64,000 bases of DNA from Epichloe hybrida. Its lineage: Eukaryota; Ascomycota; Sordariomycetes; Hypocreales; Clavicipitaceae. Position numbers and translations under genes: made by a program. Below the pieces are notes generated by a model. It did not search any database. It was not told the DNA's origin and saw only the letters and a program-made list of their open reading frames with translations. Position 1 is the first letter of the stretch. Every line of letters begins with the position of its first letter. Positions 48,560 through 60,616 of this stretch are shown here, one piece after another. The stretch is from positions 4,144,302 through 4,208,301 of the forward strand of contig JAFEKR010000004.1 of NCBI GenBank assembly GCA_019022495.1. The letters run 5' to 3'.

Positions 48560-49805
48560 CTAGGCTTGACTATTTGCATTAAGCAGCTTTGATCTAAAGT
48601 ACGATGGCCTCCCATTTTCCTCAACTACTTCAAGAGTTTCATCATCTAAAAATTCACCCATTGGTGCACTAAGCCATTCACCGGTTTCCAATAACGCAAC
48701 TGAGCAGTGCCAAGGTGTAGTGTAGCCTGACTTTGTATTGAGTAGGCTTATAGAGACCTTGTTTGCGCCAGTTGATTCATGAATGGAGAGACGAAGGCAG
48801 TCGGAGTACGTTTTCTCAATTGCTTCCGCAAATGCCTAAGAATATTAATCATTAATATCTTATGAATAGAAAAAGAAATATATATATACACTTACATATC
48901 CGCGACGTAACATTTCTTTAGCTAGAAATTTAACATTTCTTCGATATTCATTAGCACCTAAGCTCTTCTTTGAGTGAAATACGTGCTGTAAATCAGAATG
49001 AAGAAATCGCGAATAACCACGATAGGTCATAAGCGTATCCATGTTATTAGCAATCTCAGCATCAATGTCCAGATTTGGCTTCCCGTGCTTGTTAAGCATG
49101 TAGCAGCGAAAGTTGGTTGCGTTGGCGACGTATGTGATTTCTTCGAGTTGCTGTGGCAGCGGAAAACTAACGAGGTCGCGGATGCGCGAGAACTCGACAT
49201 GTGTGAAGCCCTTCTCAACCGCCATGGCTCGGATAGCTTGGCCATAAGCCCAGACATCTTTATCGGGAATACACAACAGATCTGCGTCTTGTTTTAGCTC
49301 TTACATCCCAATAATCCGAGTCTCACAGTAGGGGCTTACCATTATATACGAGACCATCCGAAACAATAGTCAAAGTCGCCCCTGGCGCATATATCTCCGC
49401 AATTCTCTCGCACATGGTATTCAAGCGCTCCAAAGCCAACTCTTCGGCTTTGTCAGGCAAGAAACCCAGGACCTTGTAGACTTTGTTGGCTGATTTGAAT
49501 GGGAAACCAGGTAAGACCATCCTGATTCGCTTTTCCTCCACCACGAATCCATTAATAACAGAAAGGAAAAGAGACACTCCGAGTGCCAGCTTGTCAGCAG
49601 AGTGACTAAATTTATTGAGTGAATATTGCAAAATGATCTCCAGAATCTGCTGAGATACTTCCGAGGCCCTGGCTGCAATTTTGACCGTACGGTCAACAGC
49701 TTGGTTTAGCTTTTCGGCATCGTAGCCAGGGATAACATCCTTAGCAACATGAATGTGGATTGCAGGAGGCAGGTTCGAAAATTCTGTCATCTTGACGTTG
49801 GCCAT
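48560..49805 (-). CDS. Isocyanide synthase (DIT1/PvcA family)
   Basis: Three exons (49805-49340, 49281-48896, 48835-48560), introns of 58 and 60 bp, 375 aa in frame, start ATG at 49805. The protein has the DIT1/PvcA core: the M-V-L-P-G-F-P-F-K-S segment near residue 107, the T-I-V-S-D-G-L-V-Y-N-D motif around residues 146-156 (split by intron 1) and the C-terminal W-H-C-S-V region. Enzymes of this family convert an amino acid's alpha-amino group to an isonitrile using ribulose-5-phosphate (PvcA, XanB, CrmA N-terminus). Length fits a stand-alone synthase. There is no Fe(II)/2-oxoglutarate oxygenase partner nearby. It is transcribed away from the A-T-transferase gene at 51196 across a shared 1.39-kb region, suggesting co-regulation. 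Confidence 0.9.
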
Positions 49806-51195
49806 GTGAAGTTATTGGATGAATCAGGTGCTTGCAAAAACGAAAGAGAAATAGTGTTAGAGAGTGATGGGAATAAGGTGCAGCTATTGTAGGAGGGGAT
49901 AAGAGATCGTTTTATCTAGGCAGCGAGATCTGTAAGCCTGATCTTCTTTCAGACCTAAGACCGGGCTTCAAGGGTAGCATTACCACTCACGGATACCGTT
50001 CGAGGTTCGTGGTTCTAATTGAAAAGTGGTGTACAAGAAGATTGCTATAGACTAGGAGTACGTACTAGAACTTTCTTCCACCAATACTTTAGCAGTGAAG
50101 TCTTACTTATCCACAGTGGCCACTCCCCCGCGTAATTGCAAACCCTAGTAGCCTAGCCACCTCGGCGGAAATAACTGTAATGACTAGTGCAAGTGCTTCG
50201 GAAGTTTGACTATTCTTCGGACAAGAACGAGTTTACTCACTTTCCCTAGACTCTAATGTATCGGGCGTACTAAGATGCAATCAATAGCTCAATGGCAACC
50301 CCGTGCAATTCTGCAAGACGCCAGCCTTGTGGACCCAGCTTAGCATATCCTTTGAAAAAGATCCCCTTTGTCAGAAAATAGTGGCGATAAATTAGGCTAC
50401 TGCAAGTTGCGTGGGACTAAGGCGGTGACTCAATTCTGGATTATTCCCCGTAGCGCCGGAGGAATTGATTTGGCATAGGCCGGGGCAATGCGAGACCATG
50501 CACTGCTGTCTGTGATGGAGCTTCTTTTTTTGACGCCACACGTCTAGCCATCTTGATATAATCCGCAGTCTCCATGCGAATCGTGAGCAACGGTATGATT
50601 CTTCCGGCTAGCAGCATTGAGTCAGATGCTTGGACGCAATAAGATCTCGCTTACTACATTCTGCCAGCTGCCGCGTGGTCTCACCTCACGCTGAATTAAG
50701 TTCGGCCCGACTTGCCATTTTGGGAATGGCTATTGGTTTGCCTGTAAGGCCGCGCAGCAAAGACAAGATTAGGGAAATGCAGCCTTTTTTTTTCGATTAC
50801 TAATAGAATCGGTCTTACTTTAGGTAATAACCCACGGTAATCGAGGCGATGAACTTGACAATGCTGACGTGCATTCTTTAGGCGAGGCGAGTCTCTGATG
50901 GGGACTTTGGGAGTCGGGAAGGCAAAAATCGGACGCAGATAACGGCTAGCTTAAAGAGCGTGGCAACTCCGATTCATTGTTCTTAACTAATAATTGCCGT
51001 TAAGTTAAAAGAGCTCTGCCTTTTCCAAGATAACCTGATCACTCGTTCTACCTCAACTTCTCCCAATTACATCTTGGCAACCCTTATTTGCTTACATTAA
51101 CGTTATATCCTTATTAGCCTCGGAAAATACTTACACTATTATTCAATAATCTAAAGAATCCTTTGGCAACTAATTAGTGAAGGCACTTTCGCAGC
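49806..51195. promoter_or_regulatory. Shared promoter of the isocyanide synthase and NRPS-like genes
   Basis: 1390 bp with no credible open frame between two divergent start codons. At about 50582-50590 GTGAGCAAC resembles, with one mismatch, the inverse of the yeast Mac1 copper-element core TTTGCTCA; a single near match is weak. Otherwise no motif could be fixed by eye. Confidence 0.5.
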
Positions 51196-54100
51196 ATGGC
51201 ACCTATCCCGACAAACTGTGGGAAGCGAATCCTACCTAAGATCTTAGATGAATTGGCGACCTCGGACCCGCACCGCATCATTTACTCAATAGCCAAGTCA
51301 ACAGATATCTCAGATGGCTTCCGCGAGATTTCGGCGCGTGTATTCATCGATGCCGTGAACAAGTTGGCGTGGTGGTTGGTCAATCAAGTGGGTAAATCCG
51401 CAAAGCAGGAGGTTCTGGGGTACATTGGACCTCGTAAGTTTCATATATGCCGTGATATATAAAACGCGGTGCGAAAGTATTAATTTGAGAGTCGCATAGA
51501 GGATCTGCGACACGTCATATTGACTCATGCTTCAGTAAAGGCTGGATATCAGGTACGTATAGAATCCTTCTTAGAATGTCTGTCTTCGTGCTAATATGAT
51601 GCAAAAATAGCCCCTTTTCCTTTCTCCCAAAAACAGCACAGAAGGTGCCCTCGCGTTACTCGAAGCCTCCAACTGCCAAATCTGGGTCCAACCTGTAGAA
51701 AAGCCATGCGAACAAGAGTTTATTCAACACCGACCTATGCGTGTACTTAACATGCCCGAGCTCAACGAACTGCTAGATGCGCAAGGCACAAAGAATTACA
51801 CATATGACCCAACGTGGGAGAAAGATTCACGAGAAGTATTTTGCTTGCTGCATACTTCGGGTACGACAGGACTTCCGAAACCAATTAGTTGGCCTCACGC
51901 TTTGATTGGGACAATGGACGCGGTGAGGCTGCTTCCACCAACAGAGGGGGACGGTGGTTTATTACCGTGGACAGAGGATTGGAATGAAGGTGACAGAATA
52001 TACTCTGCATTTCCCATGAGTCATGTGAGCTCGTTCTCCCCTTAGTCAATTTGGACACGACTTGACTGCTAATCGAATGTAGGGTGCTGGCATTATTATG
52101 AATATTATAGTACCAGCATTGTTTGGTATGCACTGCATATTAGGTCCACCAGGCGTTTTACCTAACATCTCGCTGCTGGATAGTCTTGCAGAGCATGGCA
52201 AGATCGATGTATGGAGCATTGTGCCCTCTCTTGTAGATGAGCTAGGCGATGCACTAGATGTCCTGGAAAAGTTCAGGCCATCAAAATTTATATGTGCTTC
52301 AGGTGGTACGTATGAACACGTCAGTGGCCGGGGAGAAAGCTAACCAGCCATCTGTACAGGTCCCGTGACCAAAGTTGTTGCAAACAAGGTCAACAAGGTG
52401 GTGCGCGTGCTCAATTTAACTGGCACAACTGAAGGGTTGTTCATTGGCAACCTGTGGGTTCCACGCGAAGATTGGCACTGGTTTGCTTTTCACCCATACT
52501 CTGGCTTCGAGTTCAAGGAAGTCGAGCCTGGCGTGTACGAGCACTGGATACATCGGAACGAACACTGGGAGCTATTCCAGGGCATCTTCCACACCGCTGT
52601 TCACGAAAACTCGATTAACCTTAAGGACTTGTACGTCCGACATCCCACCAACCGTAACCTCTACGCCTACCACGGCCGCAATGATGATATCATTGTTTTA
52701 TCCAACGGGTATAAAATCCAGCCATTGGACATGGAAGCCATTATCACGACCCACATCGCAGTTAAAGGCTGTTTAATTGTCGGTACGGGTCACTCACAGG
52801 CCGCGCTGCTTATTGAGTTGAACAATCCCGCTATAGGCAATGACGCACTGTTTGAGAGTCTTTGGCTAGCGGTACAACGCGCAAATGCATCTTCTCTGCA
52901 TAAGGATCAGCTACATCGAGACTTCATCATGTTTTCGCAGCCAGACAAGCCGTTCGTACGAACGGATAAAGGCACTGTTAAGCGCGCCGCGACAGTCAAG
53001 CTATATGAAGAATACATCTCTGAGTTCTATCACTCGCGGCTCTCTGGGGTGGATGTCCAGATTTCGGCAGCTGAAATTGATCTAACATCAAGTGAATCCG
53101 TCAGCAATGCAGTGGCACATATCATACACTCGCTCACGCCAAAAGTGAAAGACATTGGAGACTCTACCGATCTGTTTGAAGCCGGTCTCGATTCTCTCCT
53201 CGCGGTACGAGCAGTTCGAACCGTTCGCGCTGCGATAGGTCTCTCGGGCGAGCAACTATCTCCGCGCCACCTCTACGCGAACCCAACAATTGCCAAATTT
53301 GCTGCTGCCATTGTCCGTATGACATCGAGCTTAACATTAGGCGACGGTCAAGGTGGCGCGGAAAATAATTCTGCTGAAACTCTAGAACAGATGAAGTATC
53401 TTCTTGCTAGGTATAAGAAGGGTTTCTCGCTGAAATCAAGCGGGTTCGATTTATTAAGTCCTAAGATCTATGTGAAGATGGCGATTTATTTGCCGACAAA
53501 ACATAACACCACGCGGAACCAGGTCTTGGAGGTACTGAGCCGCGGATTTGAACGCTTAACTTCTCTGATTCCGGCGGTGGATGGTAAAGTCAGCGAGTTT
53601 CGTGGACAACCAAATTCGGGTAAGAAGGGTGTTCAAATGATCTCCATACCATCTCATGATAAACATACGTCAAAAGGCCTCAGTCGCGCAGCAACGCATC
53701 CAGAGCGTCCTCGCCAGATTGTGAGCAAAGACTTGACGGAGCAGCTGCCTTCCTTCGACGAACTACGGGCCATAAGTTTCGTGCCTTTGTTTGACGACGA
53801 GCTCGTTCTCGATGCGCCTTGGTTCCCCGAGCGACCCGCCGACATCTTCCGCGCCCAAGTCAACTTCATCCGAGGCGGCGTCCTGCTTGTGACGGGTTTG
53901 CACCATTCTGCATTCGACGGTGCCGGCATTGTAACTGCACTTCGCGCGTGGGCGGAATGCTGCCGTTTCGTGCAAGGCGACACGTCTGCTGACTGTAGCT
54001 GGCTGCATCCAGATAGTATGGACCGCAACTTGGTTCATGCACAATGGGAGACAGAAGGGTATGCCCAACCTGCCGAGGAGATTGATCCGGAAACCTGGGG

Positions 54101-54923
54101 ATATCTTGGTTTCGAAGCGCCCAGTGGTCTTGTGCACAAAGGCCCTACAGACAAATTTGTCTCTCCTACGCAGCCTCCAGCCGCACCAAAGCGAAACTTG
54201 CAAACTCGCACATTTCATATTTCCGCAGCGAAGTTGCAAAGGTTGACCGCCGAGGTTGCATTGGATCCCGAGTCCAAAGGCCTTGTATCTTCGGCTAGCG
54301 ACATTCTACAAGCTCTTTTCTGGCGTGCCGCCATCCGAGCGCGTTATCGAGCGGCAACGGAAATCCGTGGTGAGCAAGTCAACGCCTCTACCGACGAATC
54401 CATTCTCGAGCTCCCCATTGATGGCCGACCTTTTTTCTCGGGCGTTCCTGACTCATATATGGGCACTATGCTGGTTGTCAATCGGCTCTCTATTTCTATA
54501 GACACTTTATGCTCTGATTCGACAACCATCGGCCGCATTGCGCTGCTCATCCGTCAAGCAGCGCCGCGCGTGACATCCCAAGTTGTGCATGACTCTTATG
54601 CCCTACTAGAGCGTGTCGAGGATTACACTCAGCTCAGGTATGCATTTATGAGATTATATGGCCTTGATTTGATGATTACGAATATGATGCTACTCCCTGC
54701 GTCTGCAGTTGCTTTTGGTGATAACCTCTTTGCCAACGAGGTAGGCGTGCCTGACGTGATTCGCCCTTTGCTAGGCGGATTTAACACGGCATTTAGAATG
54801 TGCATTATCTTGCCAATGCGTGATGACGGTGGCGTCGATTTACAGTTGGGATTATTCCCAGAAGAGTTTGATATGATAAGTCAGGACAAAGAATTTGCTC
54901 GGTATGCAACATTTCTAGGTTAA
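51196..54923 (+). CDS. NRPS-like protein: adenylation, carrier (PCP) and acyltransferase domains
   Basis: Five exons (51196-51433, 51500-51552, 51611-52024, 52083-52305, 52360-54923), introns of 66, 58, 58 and 54 bp, giving 1163 aa in frame. The adenylation domain (about 1-520) has T-S-G-T-T-G at 179, T-G-T-T-E-G at 330, G-R-N-D-D-I-I-V-L near 415 and a C-terminal K in T-D-K-G-T-V-K-R. The carrier domain has F-E-A-G-L-D-S-L with the phosphopantetheine serine near 588. The C-terminal part (about 700-1163) is a BAHD/trichothecene-acetyltransferase-like domain with H-H-S-A-F-D-G at 824. It would activate a carboxylic acid, hold it as thioester and pass it to an alcohol or amine. In my recollection, Aspergillus CrmA has this same order fused behind an isocyanide synthase domain; here that domain is the separate divergent gene at 48560. 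Confidence 0.92.
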
Positions 54924-55543
54924 GAGATAATAGAATTAGTAGGGTTAGAACAGAATAAACCCGGTTGTTTTCTGCTTCTAGATTCCTAGTCTAATAAGCT
55001 TCGCCATCGGACTTTTGCGAGAACATTAGCGGAGTGGCAACTAGGAGCGTAATTGCTCGCTAGAGCTTTCCCACTTCTCCCTCAAAAGCACGAGCTCGAA
55101 TGAGACCCTCAACGGCAACCTGCATACAGTAACGGTGTCTTGGTCATGCTAAATTTTGAAGAGATTATCACAACGCCGCAAAAGACATGTCTAGGCATGA
55201 ATTTAGGAAATTGAACACTCAACACAATAATATTCAAGGAGACCTTGCGCTGCAAATCACTTCGTTCCGCTCTTCTCCAAGCAACGCTAGCCATATCGAG
55301 TTACAACAACGTATGGGGCCGCATTACGTGTACTATACCTAGGATCGTCACGAGACAAATCAAAAAAGGGCCTAGTTTGGGGTGATAGTGGAGAGCAGAG
55401 TTTGCACAATCACACCGCCTAGATTCGCTATTTAAACAATCTAACAGTAGCAAAACTCGACCTCTCGTTAGCATTTTCGTATCTCTTTCTACCTCATAAT
55501 TGACATACAGCTGGTTATTGACCTGGCTGAAAGGCATCGCATC
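54924..55543. other. Intergenic region
   Basis: 3' flank of the NRPS-like gene and promoter of the membrane protein. Nothing recognised; minus-strand frames at 55109-55294 and 55301-55609 are not supported. Confidence 0.4.
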
Positions 55544-56144
55544 ATGACGCGAATTTCCGAGGTCTTCCCATGGCACTATCAGATTCTCTTCATGGTTCTC
55601 GAGGTACATATTCTAACAGACTCTTAGCTCACTGGGCATCTTATTGACTCTTCCACAGCCAAGTTTGATCCTCGCGTCCCTTTTTTTGGTCCCAACATCA
55701 CCATCTAACCACTTTCACTCCCTCGCCCCGTCCGATAGTGCAGGGCCTTTCTGGTCGCCCTCTCCTATGCACAAGCCATGCGACGCTGAATCGGCCTGGA
55801 ACACTCCGCAACTCCGCGGCCTCTGGTACGCATACATCGCCGCTCTTGCCTTCAGTGGCGTCATTGAGCCGATGCTCCTGTACGTGGCTCGGTACAAACT
55901 GCGAGACATCCGTGACGCGGAGCAGGTGATAAAGACGGTTTTGTTTGCGTTTGTAGCGTTTGACATTTTCCACGCGGGTGGGACGTTGGCTGTCACAGGC
56001 GTGGCGGCGGTACTTCCTGGACCACATAGGCACATATACGCCATGGTCAATGTTTGGGTTCCGACCGCGTGGATGCTTTTGCGGACGTTGTGGGTAGTGG
56101 GTGTTGGGAGGAAGTTTGCCATCACCGGGACAAAGCGCGAGTGA
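55544..56144 (+). CDS. Small polytopic membrane protein, 181 aa
   Basis: Two exons (55544-55603 and 55659-56144) with a 55-bp GT-AG intron, joining in frame. The first exon encodes M-T-R-I-S-E-V-F-P-W-H-Y-Q-I-L-F-M-V-L-E and runs into a hydrophobic stretch. Three further membrane segments follow at about residues 70-90, 107-129 and 139-163. The layout is that of the small four-helix membrane proteins often found in fungal metabolite clusters, but I cannot name the family. It lies 620 bp downstream of the NRPS-like gene on the same strand, so it may belong to the same cluster. Codon use is like its neighbours. Function unknown. Confidence 0.7.
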
Positions 56145-56595
56145 GCGCCACTAAGAGTTGTCTTCTCCTGTTCCCTAGTGTAGAAGTAGCGAATAATAAT
56201 AATTGTATTTTTCGCCCAGCGACATTGGTCGCTCTCACCCAGCGCTTCTTGCAAGTCCCCGCGTGAACGTGAAAGAGCTGTCGAGCCTAATTCTGGAGGC
56301 GGCTTTCCTACTTGGCACAACGGTAGGTCTTCGCAGAACAACTCCAGTATAACTATCTATGGCTACCCCTTCTGCTGCCGTCCTCCTGCCAATCCATCCG
56401 CACTGGCTTCCCGCGGTTCTAGCCGCCCAGGGGCGTTGCGTAGCCGTGGTTGCATTTTGTCTTAAATCCCCTATGTTGCATGGTGAGTGGGGAGCATGCG
56501 CACTAACCCTGCGCTGTGATTGGGCACATCACGTACGCGAGCCACCGCGTGACTTGCGATCCTCTCAACCTTCGGCCACGTAGCTAGCCCCTTAG
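56145..56595. other. Intergenic region
   Basis: Moderate-GC DNA at the right margin of the gene island. A 74-codon frame (56359-56583, +) shows no recognisable features. Confidence 0.4.
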
Positions 56596-56972
56596 CGTGT
56601 GATCCACGAGCCGGTGCAAACTTTGCACGGGTGCAAAATGCACATAACGGGACGCGCTAGCCATTTTTGTTAGCTAAGATCCATAGAAATTTATGGAATT
56701 TTGTCTAAATTGCATAAACACTACATCCCCCCCTGTTCACGATGTATCTTTTTAACTAGGGCCGCGTAAATGCCTGCAATAGGAATAAATGCCCTAATTT
56801 TACTAACTTTGCCCTTATTTTAGGTGCAAACTTTACACTTTGCGTTATCCCCGCGCAAAGTTTGCACTAGTGTAAAGAAAGACAGTATAAAATAGCCGCC
56901 CCATATAACTCCACATATAATTTGTATTATGCAATGTCGGTGCAAAGTCTGCACCGGCTCGTGGATCACACG
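56596..56972. mobile_element. MITE-like element with 33-bp inverted termini
   Basis: Arms 56596-56628 and 56940-56972 are inverted copies with one mismatch (CGTGTGATCCACGAGCCGG-type). Internal copies of GGTGCAAACTTTGCAC-type repeats lie near 56640 and 56826-56875. Flanks read CTTAG and TTTAG, a possible 5-bp duplication with one C-to-T change. No coding capacity: 377 bp. Family unassigned. Confidence 0.68.
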
Positions 56973-56996
56973 TTTAGCTAGATTCACGTATCTTAC

Positions 56997-57210
56997 TGTT
57001 AGGAAGAGCTCCCTTGAAGCATAGGTTATATGAGGGCAGCGCGCATTAATAGGGATAAAACGCAAGGTTAGACATTAGTAAATATAATATATTAGAAGTA
57101 CCTCTGTAAACTAGTTATTACTATAGCACACTATATACCTTTTAGGTATAAAAGTTAGGTACTATTTACACCTCTAATTAACTAAATTAAACGCTTTCTA
57201 TTATCTTTTT
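56997..57210 (+). repeat. RIP-shifted copy of the dispersed repeat at 34631
   Basis: Starts TGTTAGGAAGAGCTCCC. It shares GAGGGCAGCGC and ATTAGAAGTACCTC with 34631-34850 but is AT-shifted, increasingly so to the right. It marks the boundary between the gene island and the subtelomeric AT-rich block. Confidence 0.6.
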
Positions 57211-57473
57211 ATACCCTTACCTAATAGTTATAAGCCTAGGAGGCTTTAATTACTATTTTTATTAATTATTATTAAAGATATAAGCTTTATTAAAGATTAT
57301 TAATTAATGTTTACCTATATTATAAGATAATCGCCCCTTTATTATATTAATTAGTTAAAACCCTTATCCTATGCTTTAGTTAACTAATATATTCCCCTTT
57401 ATAATATCTAAAGAAACTTTAAATATAGTATTATTATTAAAGAAAGATTAAATTAAGTAGTTTACTTAAGTTT

Positions 57474-58176
57474 AGACTATAGGTAAAATTATAGCTAATA
57501 TTTAAGAGGTAATTATAAGTCTAGATTAAGGGGTAATTATAGGTCTAGTTTAAGGTCTAGCTAATCCTAGATTTACCTTAAGCTCTTTAATTTACGCCTT
57601 TATCTATAAGACCTTTTATCTTCTCTAAAGGTAATATAGCTTAGATTATATAACTTTATAGTATTACTATAATACCCTTTTTTCTTTAGTTATATTATCT
57701 ATACCTTTACTTAAATTAGGATTAAGTAGCATTTATTACACCCTATTATTTATAGTTTTAGATTATAAGGGTTTTTTATCTTCCTAATTATCTATAGCTT
57801 TATTATTATAAGGTACTAGTGTGTTTCTTATAAATCTTTAGAGTATTAGCTATATAATAATCTAGCTAATAGTTTATATCCTTAAAAAGGTTAAGAGAGA
57901 TTAATTTATTATAGCTTACACTAAAAGGTTAAGAATAAAGTAATAGCTAAGACTATTATAGTTACTACTAGATAAATACTAGCTAAGGGCAGGTGTGTGA
58001 AGGTTTTAATCTCTAACCTAGTACTAATAATATATATAGTCTTTAATAAATACCTTGCTTTATAAGCACGTGGCTATCTTATAGCTAGCTAGCCTCTTTG
58101 TTATTTACATAGCCCAAAGGTTCACTAAAGACCCGCTTTGATGAATATCCTATCTTTGACCTCTGCGCTCCTGACA
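57474..58176 (-). mobile_element. Gypsy 5' end (LTR plus leader), minus-strand copy
   Basis: Read on the minus strand this begins TGTCAGGAGCGCAGAGG at 58176 and matches 60617-61320 over about 700 bp. The first 268 bp are the LTR whose solo copy is at 48058-48324; the rest is internal leader sequence. It is AT-shifted. Confidence 0.78.
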
Positions 58177-59065
58177 ATTATCCTAAATGATAGCGAGGCT
58201 ACTAATGAAGAGATTAATTACTATAGAGTAGTTATTAGCTCTTTAGTCTATCTTTACATTATTAGAAGACCTAATGTGGCCTTTATAGCTTTAAAGCTAG
58301 CCTCCTTAATAATAAACCCTTTAATAAAGCATATTAAGCTTGCAAAGGCTACTCTAATATACGCTTAGAACATAAGGAAGTTATATATCTAATACTTAGG
58401 AGCAAATAGCTTTAATACGCTCTTCTCTAGCACTAATGCCTCTCTTAGCAATAACCCTAATACTTAGAAATTAACATAAGGCTATGTCTTTATTATATAT
58501 AAAGCTATAATTAATTAGAAGTCTAGGAGGTAATATTATATAATAACCTTAAGTATAGAAGTAAAGCTCTTTATATTAAATTATAAAGTAAAAGAGTGTA
58601 TATCTCTAGGTAAACTACTTTATAATATTAGTATATAAGTCCCTTCTTTATTAATTATCTAGTGTAATAATAATTAAATAATTTATATTACAGAATATAA
58701 GGAAGGAAGGCTTTAAACTAGTCTAAAGTATCTTAATATAAATTAAATGTGAATTTAAGAGTAATATACCTTAGGTAATACTAAGGTAAATTAGTTAAAG
58801 ACCTCTAAGATACTTACTAATAGCTTTATAAAAGTATAGTTTAATTTAGCTATAAAAAATTAATATACCTAGGTTTTATTTAGTATATATATACTTTAGT
58901 ATTAAGTTTTTACTATAATAAAAAGTAATTAAAAAAAGGGGTATTATTAAAATCTTTATATTAGTAATATAATTTAGTAATAATATAAGCTAGCTTTATA
59001 ATAGTTTTAACTATTCATTATACTTAAGTATTACTTACTTTTTAGGTAAAAATAAAGGAAGTTAA
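58177..59065 (+). pseudogene. Copia RNase H remnant, plus strand
   Basis: Plus-strand translation from 58177 shows the Copia end-of-pol pattern: Y-R-x-x-x-x-S-L-V-Y-L ... R-P-N-V-A-F (normally R-P-D-I-A-F), then A-S-L-S-N-N-P-N-T (normally D-A-S-x-A-D), G-Y-V-F and N-K-Q-T-I-R-L in order to about 58700. Changes are of RIP type, with stops between. The 76-codon frame at 58138 is the least damaged part and starts inside the neighbouring LTR. Confidence 0.72.
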
Positions 59066-59931
59066 TGTTAGTTATACCAAGGAACATTACACTAGTGCGA
59101 AGAGGTTAAATTCAATGAAGTTAATGATAATAGCTAATAACTAAGAGAGAAGAGAAGAGGGAGAAGGAGAGAAATCTAGCTAGAAGAGAAGGTAAGTAAA
59201 AAGGGGGAAAAGTAAGGCTATAGTGTAGTGCTACTGCTAACGGAGCAAGGTAGCTTGCGATATATCTAATTGCATTACGTGTATCCCTTTAGTGGCTTTA
59301 CTCTTTAGCTATAGTTAGACTATCTATTATCTAAAGGTCTAAAGAAAGCTATACTAGTAATCTCTCTTTTCTTTGTGGCTAAAGGAGCCTAAAAATATAA
59401 TAAAAATCAGATTAAAGAAAAGTATATATAAGTAAATCCCTTAATAGGAATTCACAGTTCTTATTAGCTATTATAGCTTTAGTTATTTTAATTAACCTAG
59501 TTATTATAATCTATACTTACATGCCTATTATATTAATTCTCCCCTTTGCCTAACCTTATAGGTCTCTTAACCTAACCTTTCACATAAATTATTAATTTAT
59601 TTAGATTAATTAAGGTTAAGAGGGCTAAATTTAGCAATGCCTTTATTATTACATTAGCTAGATTATTGTCGCCGTTAATCTATCTAACTTCGTAAACTTC
59701 CCTTCTCTTATATAACTACTAAAGGGCTATAATATTAATTATTAGCTACTTCTCTTTTATTATGCCTAGCTTTATAAGGCATTTATATAATAAGAAAGAG
59801 TTTATATAGAGAATTATTAGGATTTAAGGTATCTTTAATTAGTCTATGATTATATAAAGGGTCATAGATATTACGTACGCGATATTAGCACCTTAAACCA
59901 TACTATATAGCTTAGATATAAGTGCGCTACA
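59066..59931 (-). mobile_element. Copia 3' end (RNase H end plus 3' LTR), minus strand, copy 1
   Basis: 866 bp matching 62646-63511. On the minus strand it carries the RNase H C-terminus (pattern R-W-I-N-x-x-N-N-L-A-x-x-I-T-K-A), then untranslated sequence and an LTR ending CTAACA. It is strongly AT-shifted. It is cut at its upstream side by the CAGAGTATTG element at 59934. Confidence 0.75.
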
Positions 59932-59933
59932 GG

Positions 59934-60616
59934 CAGAGTATTGTTTGTAGTGTAGTTAGTGTAGTTTTTAGGAAAAATTTGTATTTGTATTGTAGTTTTT
60001 TTTTTCTTGTAGTTAGTGTATTATAGTTTTTTTTTTTTTGTAGTGTAGTGTATTGTAGTTTTTTTTCTCTTATAGTGTAGTGTAGTTAGTGTAGTTACTA
60101 ACTACACTAACTACAAAAACTACAAATGTAGTATTAGTAAAAAAAAAAAGTAGGCCTTTTTATTATATAATATTATTATAAGGATTAAAAGAAAGCTAGT
60201 TATATAGAAGCTTTTATTATTACCTATTTTACTTAATTAGTTATAGAATTTATAATATTTACCTTTTTTAAGGATTTTACTATAACTAGGGTTATTTATA
60301 ATATTATACCTTTTTAATAATACTATTATACTTATTACTTTATTTTACTAATATAACTTTGAAATAGCCTTCTAATTATTTTATTTACTATTATTATTAA
60401 TTATTTTATATTTTTATTATTAATTTAATTAAAAAATACCCTAAACTAATATAATTAAATTAAATTAGAAATCTAAATAAATATATAAAAGTTAATAGAA
60501 TATATACTTAGTACTTAAATCTTATTCTTAATATAATAAGAACTTAAAAAAAGCTTAAACTATTTATTTAAGATTTAAACTAATTAAATATTACTTTTAG
60601 CTTTATAATTCTAAAG
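59934..60616 (+). mobile_element. Left part of a CAGAGTATTG fold-back element
   Basis: Begins CAGAGTATTG right after CTACAGG of the Copia, with GTAGTGTAG subterminal repeats. It is about 680 bp similar to the (inverted) right arm of 29681-31401. It is cut at AATTCTAAAG by the Gypsy LTR starting at 60617, while the sequence continues past that point in the other copy. No right terminus is found in the window. Confidence 0.72.
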
